A stretch of 64,000 bases of DNA from Formosa sediminum. Its GTDB lineage: Bacteria > Bacteroidota > Bacteroidia > Flavobacteriales > Flavobacteriaceae. Location of the stretch: the NCBI RefSeq assembly GCF_007197735.1, contig NZ_CP041637.1, positions 62,001 through 126,000 of the forward strand, written 5' to 3'. The stretch's first letter is position 1. The number at the start of each line of letters is the position of its first letter. Shown piece by piece: positions 16,776-25,075 of this stretch. Both the position numbers and the translations under genes were made by a program. Under the pieces are notes generated by a model. That model saw nothing but the letters and a program-made list of their open reading frames with translations, had not been told where the DNA came from and did no database searches.

Positions 16776-17351
16776 ATGATTAAACAATTAATAGAAAGAA
16801 CAAATACAACAGAATTCTATCAAAATGGACATTTACATTTAACTGAATTAAAAGGTCTGATTGGTCAATATAAAACAATAGATCTTAACGGAATTTATGC
16901 AGACTTGTATCTTCCATACATTAAAATGAAAATTTTAACTGACCATCCTCTACTTTGGACTTATAATAAAGCGGAATAGGAATGTGAATTAATAAAATTT
17001 CCTGAAAATCCGAGCGAATTTATGAGTAATTTATGCTTTGATTGTGAAAAAGTTACTGGAAATTGGATTCCGACTCACAAGAATTTTTGAGCCCTGAATG
17101 AATATTATAAACAAAACGGGAAGCGGAATTTATCGGTACCAAAACCTTTAAAAGAATCGATTGAAAAAGTATGTAAAAAACACGGAATAGATTTTAAAGT
17201 AAAAAAAGAAACGGACGGATATAATAAAGGTTATGCAAATAGACCAAATGCTAAACTTCTGATTTTTGGAAATGAAGATGTTAGTCCAAATGATTTTAGT
17301 TTAGGTCAACCATACATTATTGCAGATGAATTTATAGCAAGTCGGAAATAA
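16776..17351 (+). pseudogene. Gene of unknown function with two in-frame stops
   Basis: A single frame runs from the ATG at 16776 to a TAA at 17349 and is broken only by TAG at 16977 and TGA at 17088. Joined, it would encode about 190 residues, starting MIKQLIERTNTTEFYQNGHL and later reading CFDCEKVTGNWIPTHKNF and VKKETDGYNKGYANRPNAKL. No indels are seen, so inactivation is by two point mutations and may be recent. The family is not recognised. It starts 19 bases after the right end of E6. Confidence 0.75.
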
Positions 17352-17362
17352 AAACATTTGAT

Positions 17363-17438
17363 AACAATGTATATAAAAAATAGCGCAAATTATGGCAAAC
17401 ATTAAGCTAAAACTGTAACAAATAAGATACAGAACAGT
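17363..17438 (+). repeat. attC-like element E7, degenerate
   Basis: A good left half (AACAATGTATA, 17363-17373). The right half keeps ATAC and a six-base spacer (AGAACA), but the right box reads GTC instead of GTT. Confidence 0.45.
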
Positions 17439-17456
17439 CTTTGTAACAAAAAAACA

Positions 17457-18542
17457 ATGAAAAACACGTCAATCCTAATTAATCTGTTTTTTATACTGAC
17501 ACTTTTTACTTGTAAAGAAAAAAACACAACGAAAAATATCGTTACAGAAAAAGAAAAAACTAATCAAGTAATATTTAAAATTGACGACAGAATAGAATTA
17601 TTAAGAACAGCATTTAATTTGGCTGTTCAAGATTATATTGACGTAGAAATGCTTCCTTGTGAAACTGAATATTCAAAACGTGTAAATAAGCACTTTAGGG
17701 AATTTAAAAATCATCAATTAATCAAATACATAGATGATTCACCAAACATATTATTTGATTTCCCAACAATTGGATTAATGTTTAAAAATTCTGAAACTTT
17801 TGAATTTGATGATACTTACTCTAAAGAACTTTCCAGATTTAAGATTACTAAAAGTGAAATTGACTCATTACAACCTTTGCTAATCGACTTTTGTGAAAAG
17901 TCTAATTTCAAAATATTCTTTGAGAATAATAAGAAATATTATCGGAACGCTGTAAAAACTATCGAAAACCAAGTTAATCAAGAGAACCTTTTTGATAATA
18001 TAGTGAACTTTTTCCAATCTAATGAAAAGGGTTTAGAACTGATTGTTTTTGTTGAATTAACGAATAGCGCAAACAATAAAGCTATATCATTTTACGATAA
18101 ATACAACCCCAAAAAAAGAGCAACTATTTTAGGTAATATTTGTGAAACACCCGATAAATCAACTTCTACTAACGAAATATTAGAATTAGATGACAATAGA
18201 CGAGGAATCCTATATCACGAAACATCTCATTTATTTACAGATAAATTATTACATAAATACATTGGAGAATTAAGTCAATACAAAACAATCTGCGAGAATT
18301 GTGACGAAATAAAAATTAAAGATAAAGTTGACCATCTTATTGTAACACCATTACAATGGTTACTACAACATAGAATTAATGGAAAAGATGATGGACACAA
18401 TTTTTATCTAAACGATTGTGAAGATATTAGAAAAGATATTTATGCAAAACTGAATGAATATCACCCCGAAAACGGAATATCGTTTGAACAAACCTATTCT
18501 GAATGTATAAATTTAATTAAACAATCAGCTTCTAAAAAATAA
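17457..18542 (+). CDS. Lipoprotein with a HExxH metallopeptidase motif
   Basis: 361 residues. The N-terminus is a lipoprotein signal with lipid Cys at C19 (FFILTLFTCKEK). The HETSH motif at 254-258 (RGILYHETSHLFTD) is the zinc-binding and catalytic signature of gluzincin/metzincin-type peptidases. A charged region precedes it, and ICENCDEIK and a histidine-rich stretch (RINGKDDGHNFYLNDCE) follow. It is expected to be an envelope-anchored zinc peptidase; the substrate is unknown. It resembles DUF4932-like Bacteroidota proteins, without certainty. It stands alone between elements E7 and E8. Confidence 0.6.
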   Translation: MKNTSILINLFFILTLFTCKEKNTTKNIVTEKEKTNQVIFKIDDRIELLRTAFNLAVQDYIDVEMLPCETEYSKRVNKHFREFKNHQLIKYIDDSPNILFDFPTIGLMFKNSETFEFDDTYSKELSRFKITKSEIDSLQPLLIDFCEKSNFKIFFENNKKYYRNAVKTIENQVNQENLFDNIVNFFQSNEKGLELIVFVELTNSANNKAISFYDKYNPKKRATILGNICETPDKSTSTNEILELDDNRRGILYHETSHLFTDKLLHKYIGELSQYKTICENCDEIKIKDKVDHLIVTPLQWLLQHRINGKDDGHNFYLNDCEDIRKDIYAKLNEYHPENGISFEQTYSECINLIKQSASKK

Positions 18543-18548
18543 CGATTT

Positions 18549-18760
18549 GCCAACAATGTATACTGCAATTACGGCGGATTCATCGACGTCCGAATCTACT
18601 CTGAATTGCTAAGGCTTGAGCATAATCAGAAACAATGGCTTTTGTTTGTTCCGCTTTAAATTTCTAAATCTTATATGGAAAGCACAATAACTAATCCGTT
18701 AGAAAATTAATAAACAAGTGGGGCGTTGCACGCCATGCAATTGTATAAACAACGCTGTAA
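18549..18760 (+). repeat. attC-like element E8
   Basis: Left half CCAAC, spacer AAT, GTATAC (18550-18563). Right half TGTATAA, a short spacer, then GCTGTAA (18754-18760), where the expected GTT reads GCT. An inner hairpin, GGCGT/ACGCC, lies at 18722-18734. It separates the HExxH gene from the inverted Fur-type gene. Confidence 0.5.
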
Positions 18761-18775
18761 GTCATACTCTTACAC

Positions 18776-19156
18776 TTACGAACAGTCCTTACAAACCCCT
18801 GTTAACACACAATTTGCATTTTTAACTTCATAGCCCTGAGGTACAGAATATTCAACAGGTACTTGCAAGCATTCAATAGTATCGCACGATAAACATCTGA
18901 AATGGAAATGATGCTGAATAACTTCCGGTATAGCTTCACACTTTTTTTTACAAGCAGCAAAATACTGTTTTCCGTCTTCTGCGACAATTTTGTGCACCAA
19001 CTCATCTTCACAAAATCTATTCAATACCCTATAAATAGTAGCTCTATTAATTTTAACATCCAATTGTCTTTCAATAGCATCTTGACTTAATGCTTTTTCA
19101 GAATTTATTAATAAATTAAGTACGGCCTCTTTTGTAGGTGTATTTCTTCGATTCAT
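18776..19156 (-). CDS. Fur-family metal-responsive regulator
   Basis: A 126-residue Fur/Zur-type repressor. A winged-helix domain (about 1-75, NRRNTPTKEAVLNLL and INRATIYRVLNRF) is followed by the metal-binding domain with HHFHFRC, LSCDTIECL and the C-terminal CKDC. The HHFHF and the CxxC pairs fit the regulatory and structural zinc sites of the family. It could control iron, zinc or peroxide genes; the metal cannot be told. It sits in the array between E8 and E9 on the opposite strand to the general cassette direction. Confidence 0.88.
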   Translation of the reverse strand: MNRRNTPTKEAVLNLLINSEKALSQDAIERQLDVKINRATIYRVLNRFCEDELVHKIVAEDGKQYFAACKKKCEAIPEVIQHHFHFRCLSCDTIECLQVPVEYSVPQGYEVKNANCVLTGVCKDCS

Positions 19157-19194
19157 ACTTTAATGCGAATAAGTTGCGATATTACAAAAAATTT

Positions 19195-19324
19195 GTGTAT
19201 TTGGCAAAAATCATTGCCCATCCTCGCCTACTTACAAAAATCCTAACGGATTTTATATTCCGTTTTTTTTTTGCTAAATTTAATGCTTAAACCACAAAGA
19301 CTTCAATATAAAAACATGTTAGGG
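19195..19324 (+). repeat. attC-like element E9
   Basis: Clear right half (CAATATA, spacer AAAACAT, GTTAGGG at 19318-19324) and a perfect central hairpin, AAAATCC/GGATTTT with loop TAAC (19237-19254). The left half is degenerate (GTGTATTTGG). The next gene starts five bases after the right box. Confidence 0.5.
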
Positions 19325-19329
19325 AACTT

Positions 19330-20169
19330 ATGGGTAAATCTATAAAATACATATTACTACTCAGTATTCTGTTTTCTTTTTCAAAAACTAACCTCGCAGC
19401 TCAAGCCACTACAGATCGTTTTAAACCAAAAATTAAATCAATCAAAGAAGTTATATATAGAGTTAAAAATGGAAAGTTTAAAAATCGTGATACGCTTTTT
19501 GCTTCAAATCTTAATACCCATACAATATATAATGAGAAAGAGGAACCAATCGAGTTTATAGAGTTTTATACCGATGGATCCCCCTTTAAAAAAACAACTT
19601 TTGAAAGGAACAAGAAAGGAGACATTCAAAAAACTGTAGTAAAAAAAACTTCGGGAGAATTAATAAGTTATTGTACTCATGAATACGACGCTCACGGTAA
19701 TATGACTGCTGTAAAAAGTTACGATGCCAAACATAATCTGATTGAAATACAATCTAACAAATACGATAAAAACGGAAATAATACAGAAAAAATATTCAGA
19801 AAACCTAATAGTACAATTGAAAGAAAATATGTCTACGAATACAATTCAGACAATAAAATTATCAAAGCATTTAGGTATAAACCCGATGGAAGTTTAAAAG
19901 ATACAAGTATTTCTACATATGATAAGAATGGAAATGAAAATACTTGCATCAAATTCAATCCTGACGGCAATTTCATAAAAAAAGAGTTCAAATACGATAC
20001 GCTGAATAATTTAATCCTTGAAAACGCGTATGATACACATAATACACTTAGGCGACAAACTTTATTTGAACGCGTCTATGACGATTATGGAAATTGGATC
20101 ACAAATAAAAGAAGCACGCAGGGAACGTTCAACATTGTTTGCGAAAGACAAATAGAGTATTTTGAATAA
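19330..20169 (+). CDS. Exported RHS/YD-like repeat protein
   Basis: 279 residues with a signal peptide (ILLLSILFSFSKTNLAAQA). The mature part is built of short repeats that resemble RHS/YD repeats: EYDAHGNMTAVKSYDAKHNL, KYDKNGNNTEKIFRKPNST, TYDKNGNENTCIKFNPDGN and RVYDDYGNWITNKRS. Such repeats form a beta-sheet shell or spiral in secreted proteins. At this length, without a toxin tip, it is probably a periplasmic or surface protein of unknown function. Confidence 0.6.
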   Translation: MGKSIKYILLLSILFSFSKTNLAAQATTDRFKPKIKSIKEVIYRVKNGKFKNRDTLFASNLNTHTIYNEKEEPIEFIEFYTDGSPFKKTTFERNKKGDIQKTVVKKTSGELISYCTHEYDAHGNMTAVKSYDAKHNLIEIQSNKYDKNGNNTEKIFRKPNSTIERKYVYEYNSDNKIIKAFRYKPDGSLKDTSISTYDKNGNENTCIKFNPDGNFIKKEFKYDTLNNLILENAYDTHNTLRRQTLFERVYDDYGNWITNKRSTQGTFNIVCERQIEYFE

Positions 20170-20177
20170 AAACTGAT

Positions 20178-20195
20178 AGCAAACAATGTTTACGA
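20178..20195 (+). repeat. attC-like element E10, left half only
   Basis: AACAATGTTTA (20182-20192) matches the left motif of the array. No convincing right box was found downstream, so the element is probably decayed. Confidence 0.35.
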
Positions 20196-20514
20196 CATAT
20201 AACTTCGCAAAAACTAACGCAAAATTGCTAACTTTAGTTTTATTACTAACTTAAAACATAACAAAGGGTTAAAAACATACTACCTACTCATTATGACATC
20301 TTAAACGAAATATAAACATTCGTACAAACAGATTATAATGCAAGTTTCTGCTATAATATTTCTCAAATAAAAACTATAATACAGAAAATATATTGATTAA
20401 TTTAAATATTAGACCACACAACAAAATCATACATATATAAGAAACTTAATAGCAATAAAAGGAATTTAAACTTTAATATAATTTCTATTCTTAAGTCACA
20501 TTGCAACGGATCAC
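20196..20514. other. Gene-free stretch
   Basis: Very AT-rich, with no reading frame or clear hairpin. It follows the degenerate left half of E10 and precedes a decayed gene. Confidence 0.4.
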
Positions 20515-21020
20515 ATGGATATTGAGGTGTTTTATAGATTTACAAACAAAACATGAATTATCCTTGGAGGCATTAGATAGTAAATAGCAAAATAATTTCG
20601 CTAAGCCCAAACCCTGACTATAAATTAGAAGATTATATGTTGTCCGCTAGAGATAATAATAGACTATTCTAAATTCATTCAATAACATCTGATGATAATA
20701 ATCCTTCGTTGCCAGCGATTTTGGTTTATCAAATGAACGATGGTGAATTAAAACTTTTAGGAACACTTGGATATAAATTTAGTAAATGGGTAGATTATGG
20801 TTCTTATCTTGGAAATAGTTTTACTCATACCAAAACAACACCTTTTAATAGTGATTCAGAATATTTGAAAAGAGTGACAACTTATGTTATTCTAAAAAAA
20901 CAAGGTTATTTTAATCGTATAAAAGTCGATTATGGAAATCCAGAAGTAGCGTATCGTGAAAGTTTATACAATCCGAAACGTATTTTAAAAGTTGAAGATT
21001 TTATAGCGATTATGTTTTAA
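20515..21020 (+). pseudogene. Decayed gene of unknown function
   Basis: The C-terminal two thirds is open, from the TTG at 20709 to the TAA at 21018, with ILVYQMNDGELKLLGTLGYK and NPKRILKVEDFIAIMF. In the same frame upstream, coding-like sequence (IISLSPNPDYKLEDYMLSAR) is broken by TAG at 20574 and TAA at 20670. The likely start region (MDIEVFYRFTNKT, ATG at 20515) lies in another frame. One frameshift and two stops make it a pseudogene. The family is not recognised. Confidence 0.65.
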
Positions 21021-21038
21021 TAAAAAATTATATATATA

Positions 21039-21381
21039 ATGACTAAAGGATTGACTATACTATTTGCTCTTATACTATTTGTAAGCTGTTCGAAAAGTAA
21101 AAAAGAACTTTATGAAATAACAGACTCATTCGTTGAATCTTTATATACTGAATTTCAAAGCTACGGTATGCAAGGAGAAAAGTACTCAAAGAAAACAACT
21201 CGCAAAATATAGAGTCATGCCATTTGGTAGACTCATTAATGTTAAAATAATGGAAGTTGTAGAAGATGAAACTTATAAAGACCTTCGTGACGATTTAACA
21301 GACCATTATGAAGACGATAATCGAGTTAATAAAGTTTATATCAATCAAGGCGGAACAATAATGATTGACTGTAAAAATTAA
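21039..21381 (+). pseudogene. Small lipoprotein gene with a frameshift
   Basis: It starts with a lipoprotein signal (FALILFVSCSKSKKE, lipid Cys C18) at the ATG at 21039. The frame ends at about 21212 (KKTTRKI stop). The next frame, shifted by one base, carries on with KYRVMPFGRLINVKIMEVVE and VYINQGGTIMIDCKN to 21381. The intact protein would have about 113 residues. The break lies near 21195-21210. A sequencing error cannot be excluded. Confidence 0.6.
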
Positions 21382-21391
21382 AAAAAACAGC

Positions 21392-21486
21392 TTATAACAA
21401 TAACTATAAGTAATTACATGTTCTAATCGATGTTTATTTACGAAATTAGGTTCTTACCCCTGCAACAAAGCATTTAGCTGTTGTAA
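21392..21486 (+). repeat. attC-like element E11
   Basis: Left box TTATAAC (21392-21398) faces right box GTTGTAA (21480-21486) with one wobble-type mismatch. The sequence after the left box (CTATAAGTAATTAC) is shared with E4. The inner right arm is poorly conserved. Length is 95 bases. Confidence 0.5.
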
Positions 21487-21501
21487 AAAATAAAACTAGC
21501 T

Positions 21502-22278
21502 TTGACAAAACCAACAAAAATACTATTATCAATCGCAGTAACAATTCTATTGTCTTGTAATTCCTCACAAACGAAAGAATTCACAATTAGTGGAAAAGTA
21601 ACAGACTTTAGTGGTAATCCTATAGATAGTGTTTCTATTCAACTTAAAGATAAAACCTTTAAAGATATATACACCACGTTAACTGACAAAAATGGAAACT
21701 ATGTATTAAAAGTTAAAGCGGGTAATTATTATTCTTTATATGCAATAAAAAAATCTGATTATAGAATAAGCAAACTTGAGTATTGGATGTGGAATGTTCC
21801 TGTCTATAAAAATTTAAAAATTAATCCGCAATATGATCGAATTGAAATATATGGAATTAATGTTTTTGAACCTCAAGTTACCCCTCAAAATTCTTATATG
21901 ATTTATTTTAGACCTATGAGTCTTTCAAAAACATTAAATATTATTAAAAAACAAAATATTAATTTAGATAAATTTGTAAAAGTAAAACAAGCGGAAATTC
22001 TTGTGAAAAGTAAAAATCTTATTGACGTTTCACCATTAACTATATCTGAAAAAGATTTAGAAATTAAAGTAAATAATAAAAACGCACAAATATTAAAAAT
22101 CCAAAAAATAAAAGAATTTTCAAGAGACGTTTTTATGTATGGATATATTGTACAGATTGAAAAGCCAGAACAAGAAAACAATAAGAATTTAGATTATGAT
22201 AAGATTTCCATAGTTTTAGAATCACCTGAAACAGGAGAGAAAGGAAAAGGAGAAACCTTTGTTAAATTGGTAAAATAA
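21502..22278 (+). CDS. Lipoprotein with a carboxypeptidase regulatory-like domain
   Basis: 258 residues from a TTG start 15 bases after element E11. The lipoprotein signal is LLSIAVTILLSCNSS (lipid Cys C19). Residues about 27-100 form a beta-sandwich of the carboxypeptidase regulatory-like type (FTISGKVTDFSGNPIDSVSI, TLTDKNGNYVLKVKAGNYYS). The C-terminal 130 residues are not recognised. It is probably anchored to the outer membrane. No enzyme motif is seen. Confidence 0.6.
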   Translation: MTKPTKILLSIAVTILLSCNSSQTKEFTISGKVTDFSGNPIDSVSIQLKDKTFKDIYTTLTDKNGNYVLKVKAGNYYSLYAIKKSDYRISKLEYWMWNVPVYKNLKINPQYDRIEIYGINVFEPQVTPQNSYMIYFRPMSLSKTLNIIKKQNINLDKFVKVKQAEILVKSKNLIDVSPLTISEKDLEIKVNNKNAQILKIQKIKEFSRDVFMYGYIVQIEKPEQENNKNLDYDKISIVLESPETGEKGKGETFVKLVK

Positions 22279-22284
22279 CATTGT

Positions 22285-22411
22285 ACAGCACCATATAAAA
22301 TTAATTGCTAGTAATATCTACTTGAAAAATCCAATCGGATTTTTCAAGTAGATATTATTTAGTATCTTTAGTCTTCTAAACGTACCACTAATCTTATATA
22401 ATACCATGAGA
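22285..22411 (+). repeat. attC-like element E12 with a 21-bp perfect stem
   Basis: Left half ACAGC, spacer ACC, ATATAA (22285-22298). Right half TTATAT, spacer AATACC (22394-22405), then ATGAGA where GTT is expected. In between, 22312-22332 and 22337-22357 are a perfect 21-base inverted repeat with loop AATC. The left half resembles E1 (TTGTACArCAC) and E3 (AATTAATTGC). Confidence 0.6.
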
Positions 22412-22443
22412 TATAATTTAGTGTAAATAGATAGTATAGAGAC

Positions 22444-23433
22444 ATGAAAAGATTAGTGACGATAGATGATATTACTGACGTACTACATAAATTTAAACAA
22501 AGAGGTTTTAGTTTTATTTTATCGAAATTAAACATCATTGGAATAATAAGGACTGAGAAAACATTTAATCAATTAAATTATAAAAGTGCAGACTGGTGGA
22601 TTATTCCAAAAGTTAAAGAACGTTGGAATATATTAATTAGTGGAAATAAGAATACCGACTATAAAGACTATTTGATTAATAATTATTTACAAAACAAAAA
22701 AAATCTTAAATTAATATCCTTAGGAAGTGGCTCAAGTCATCATGAGATAGAATTAGCTAAACATTCAAATTTTGATGAAATAATTTGCATAGACATTGCA
22801 GAAAATAGAATATTAGAGGCAAAATCTAAGGCTAATAAGTTAATGCTTAAAAACATAAAATTTGTTTGTGCAGATTTTAACAATTATAATATTCCAAAAG
22901 AATATTTTGATATTGTTTTTTTTCATGCATCGTTACATCATTTTGATAATATTGATAATTGTGTAGCTAATACAATTAAAAAAAGTCTAAAACCTGGTGG
23001 ATTATTGGTTATCAATGAATACGTTGGGGCTACTAGACTGCAATTTTCTAAACAACAAATTATAAAGATTAATGAAGCCCTAAATATAATACCGAAAGAA
23101 TATAGAACCAGATATAAATCAAATCTATTAAAAAAGAAATTCCATGGTCCTGGAATTATAAGAATGATTTTAGCAGACCCTTCAGAGTGTGTAGATTCTG
23201 TAAGCATATTACCAGCCATTCACTCAAATTTTCATACTATTATTGAAAAACCTTATGGTGGAAATATATTGATGAATGTACTTAAAGATATATCTCATCA
23301 TTTCATAAATTTAGATTCTGATAATAATCAAATTTTAGAAAAACTTTTTTCCTTAGAGGATGAATATTTAAAAAATAATCCTTCTGATTTTATTTTTGGC
23401 ATTTATCAAAAAATATCGCCAATAAAAAATTAG
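22444..23433 (+). CDS. Class I SAM-dependent methyltransferase
   Basis: 329 residues. The SAM-binding motif I is LKLISLGSGSSHHEIELAK (about 93-111), the acidic residue is in IICIDIAENRI, and motif II/III is FVCADFNNY and FDIVFFHASLHHFDN. The substrate is unknown. It is longer than a minimal methyltransferase, with about 90 extra residues at the N-terminus and a C-terminal segment that may bind substrate. It is the last intact gene after cassette element E12; no element follows it. Confidence 0.8.
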   Translation: MKRLVTIDDITDVLHKFKQRGFSFILSKLNIIGIIRTEKTFNQLNYKSADWWIIPKVKERWNILISGNKNTDYKDYLINNYLQNKKNLKLISLGSGSSHHEIELAKHSNFDEIICIDIAENRILEAKSKANKLMLKNIKFVCADFNNYNIPKEYFDIVFFHASLHHFDNIDNCVANTIKKSLKPGGLLVINEYVGATRLQFSKQQIIKINEALNIIPKEYRTRYKSNLLKKKFHGPGIIRMILADPSECVDSVSILPAIHSNFHTIIEKPYGGNILMNVLKDISHHFINLDSDNNQILEKLFSLEDEYLKNNPSDFIFGIYQKISPIKN

Positions 23434-23589
23434 TGCATTTTACAGATAATTTAAGTTTTGAAGATCAAAACGATAAAAAAACCACAATAGAAACATTAAA
23501 CTGCCAAATCCACCATATTCGAAATATTGGCAAACATTAAAAAAAACTTAAATTATAGTATTTAACCCATTGAACATTTTAATGACCCG

Positions 23590-23946
23590 TCCTAGATAAA
23601 GGTTACATAATTTTGAACATTATTAAATATGTGGATATTACATGACCTGATCAGGTTTAAGTGTATGATATAGCCTATATCAGAACAGTTAAAGAGTTAT
23701 ACTAGCTGCCTTTATTACAAATATGTATTCTCGTAATATTAATAAGCTAAGACTTGAGTGATAGTCTAGAACTAAAAGGCTGTAGGATGGTTTTTAACAA
23801 GTTTATATACCAAGCAAAGAACATTAACAGACAAAGGGATACAGTATTGTAGTAATTTATATACACAAATACTTAAAAGAAATAAAATAAATATTAGTAT
23901 GACAGAAGAAAATCATTGCTACCAAATTTGGAGACATTCTGTTTGA
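23590..23946 (+). pseudogene. Remnant of an IS3-family transposase (OrfB)
   Basis: Pieces of an integrase-core (rve) transposase in shifting frames: PDQV, a stop, then VYDIAYIRTVKEL, then LAAFITNMYSRNINKLRLE, then TDKGIQYCSNLYTQILKRNK followed by ISMTEENHCYQ. These correspond in order to the (P)xQVWVTDITYIRT, DRGIQYCS and ISMTEENHCY blocks of IS150-like OrfB proteins. Several stops and frameshifts show that it is long dead. The C-terminal catalytic Glu region is missing. Confidence 0.75.
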
Positions 23947-24544
23947 TGTTTAGATTGACCTTCCCAAAACTATAAATCTACCTGTTTTGCATATTTACAA
24001 ATAAGTTTAAAATCACTCTTATAATATTTATTTTAAACCACTTAATATAAATAAAACTTTTAACAGCCAATGGATTTTCTACTAAACTTCTACCTCTGAA
24101 TCTAGTAAATAATAAGTCAATTGATAATGATAATAACCGGTGGCTTACCTTATACAATGACTATTTATTACGGCATGTTTAGCAAAGTTTTCAAAGCCTG
24201 AAATCGTGTTCTTAAACGGGTAATAATTGCCTTCAGAATAAGTAACATTAAAAACCAAATAGCTAAAATCAATTCATTCATCTTTTATTTTTTTACAAAT
24301 TAGGCGCTCATGATGTACTTTTCAGTTCAAAATATTTAATACCTTTATTCATAAGAAAATGATTTTTGAAAGGACGACTAAGCGAGTTTCCACAACTTAG
24401 AATAGAGGTTTAAAAGCCTTATAGAACTGTACGAAATCTGTGTAGAAAAAGAAAGGAATTTTCAATATTGAGGAGGTCAAGAGTCTCTGCACATATAACA
24501 ACCTTAATCCTCTCTTCTGTTCTTAATTTAGTCATTTTATTAAA
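23947..24544. other. Gene-free stretch after the IS3 remnant
   Basis: No intact gene. On the minus strand, just below 24540, there is a short open stretch reading MTKLRTEERIKVVICAETLD that may be a gene remnant. Otherwise the sequence looks degenerate. Confidence 0.4.
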
Positions 24545-24607
24545 ATGCTAACTCAAAATAGACAAGACATTAGTTGTAATGCCAAACTACATTCAAAAAA
24601 ATATAAA

Positions 24608-25075
24608 ATGACCCAATCTGAACTTATAATTTTAAATTTCAAAGAAATACGAAAAAGAAGTATAAAACTTTGGAATGGATTACCTGATAAATATTATAAT
24701 TGGAAACCTGACGAAAATGCAATGAGTGCGTCAGAAATAATAAGACACGTTTTAGAGGCTGATTATGGTTGGAATATTATTATTAATCAAGGAGATATGA
24801 TAAATTATAAAACACCTTGGCAAAACCGGCCATTTAAAAACCTAAAAGATGAACTTGAATTTGCTAAACCTTTTAGAAAAACATTTTTAGAAAGTATTCA
24901 ACAATTTTCAGAAAATGAATTGAACAAAACAGAAATCGTTCACCCCGGAAATGGTAAAAAGAAAATACTTGTAAAATATTTGTTACGCATTGGATATCAC
25001 GAATCTGTTCATGCAGGACAATTCCTGTCGTATTTAAGAGCAATGAATATTGACAGACCAAATGTATGGGATTAG
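24608..25075 (+). CDS. DinB-like four-helix protein
   Basis: 155 residues from the ATG at 24608; an upstream ATG at 24545 would add 21 residues unlike the family. The DinB/YfiT-like fold is suggested by SASEIIRHVLEADYGW near residue 50 and the C-terminal YHESVHAGQFLSYLRAMNI. The spaced His residues would form the metal site. Members of this superfamily often act as thiol-dependent transferases or damage-inducible proteins; no specific function can be given. It is flanked by long gene-free stretches on both sides. Confidence 0.75.
   Translation: MTQSELIILNFKEIRKRSIKLWNGLPDKYYNWKPDENAMSASEIIRHVLEADYGWNIIINQGDMINYKTPWQNRPFKNLKDELEFAKPFRKTFLESIQQFSENELNKTEIVHPGNGKKKILVKYLLRIGYHESVHAGQFLSYLRAMNIDRPNVWD

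Noticed and set aside
10364-22411. CRISPR array
   Set aside because: The repeats are far apart (about 1 kb), imperfect and hairpin-like, with genes between them, and no cas genes are present.
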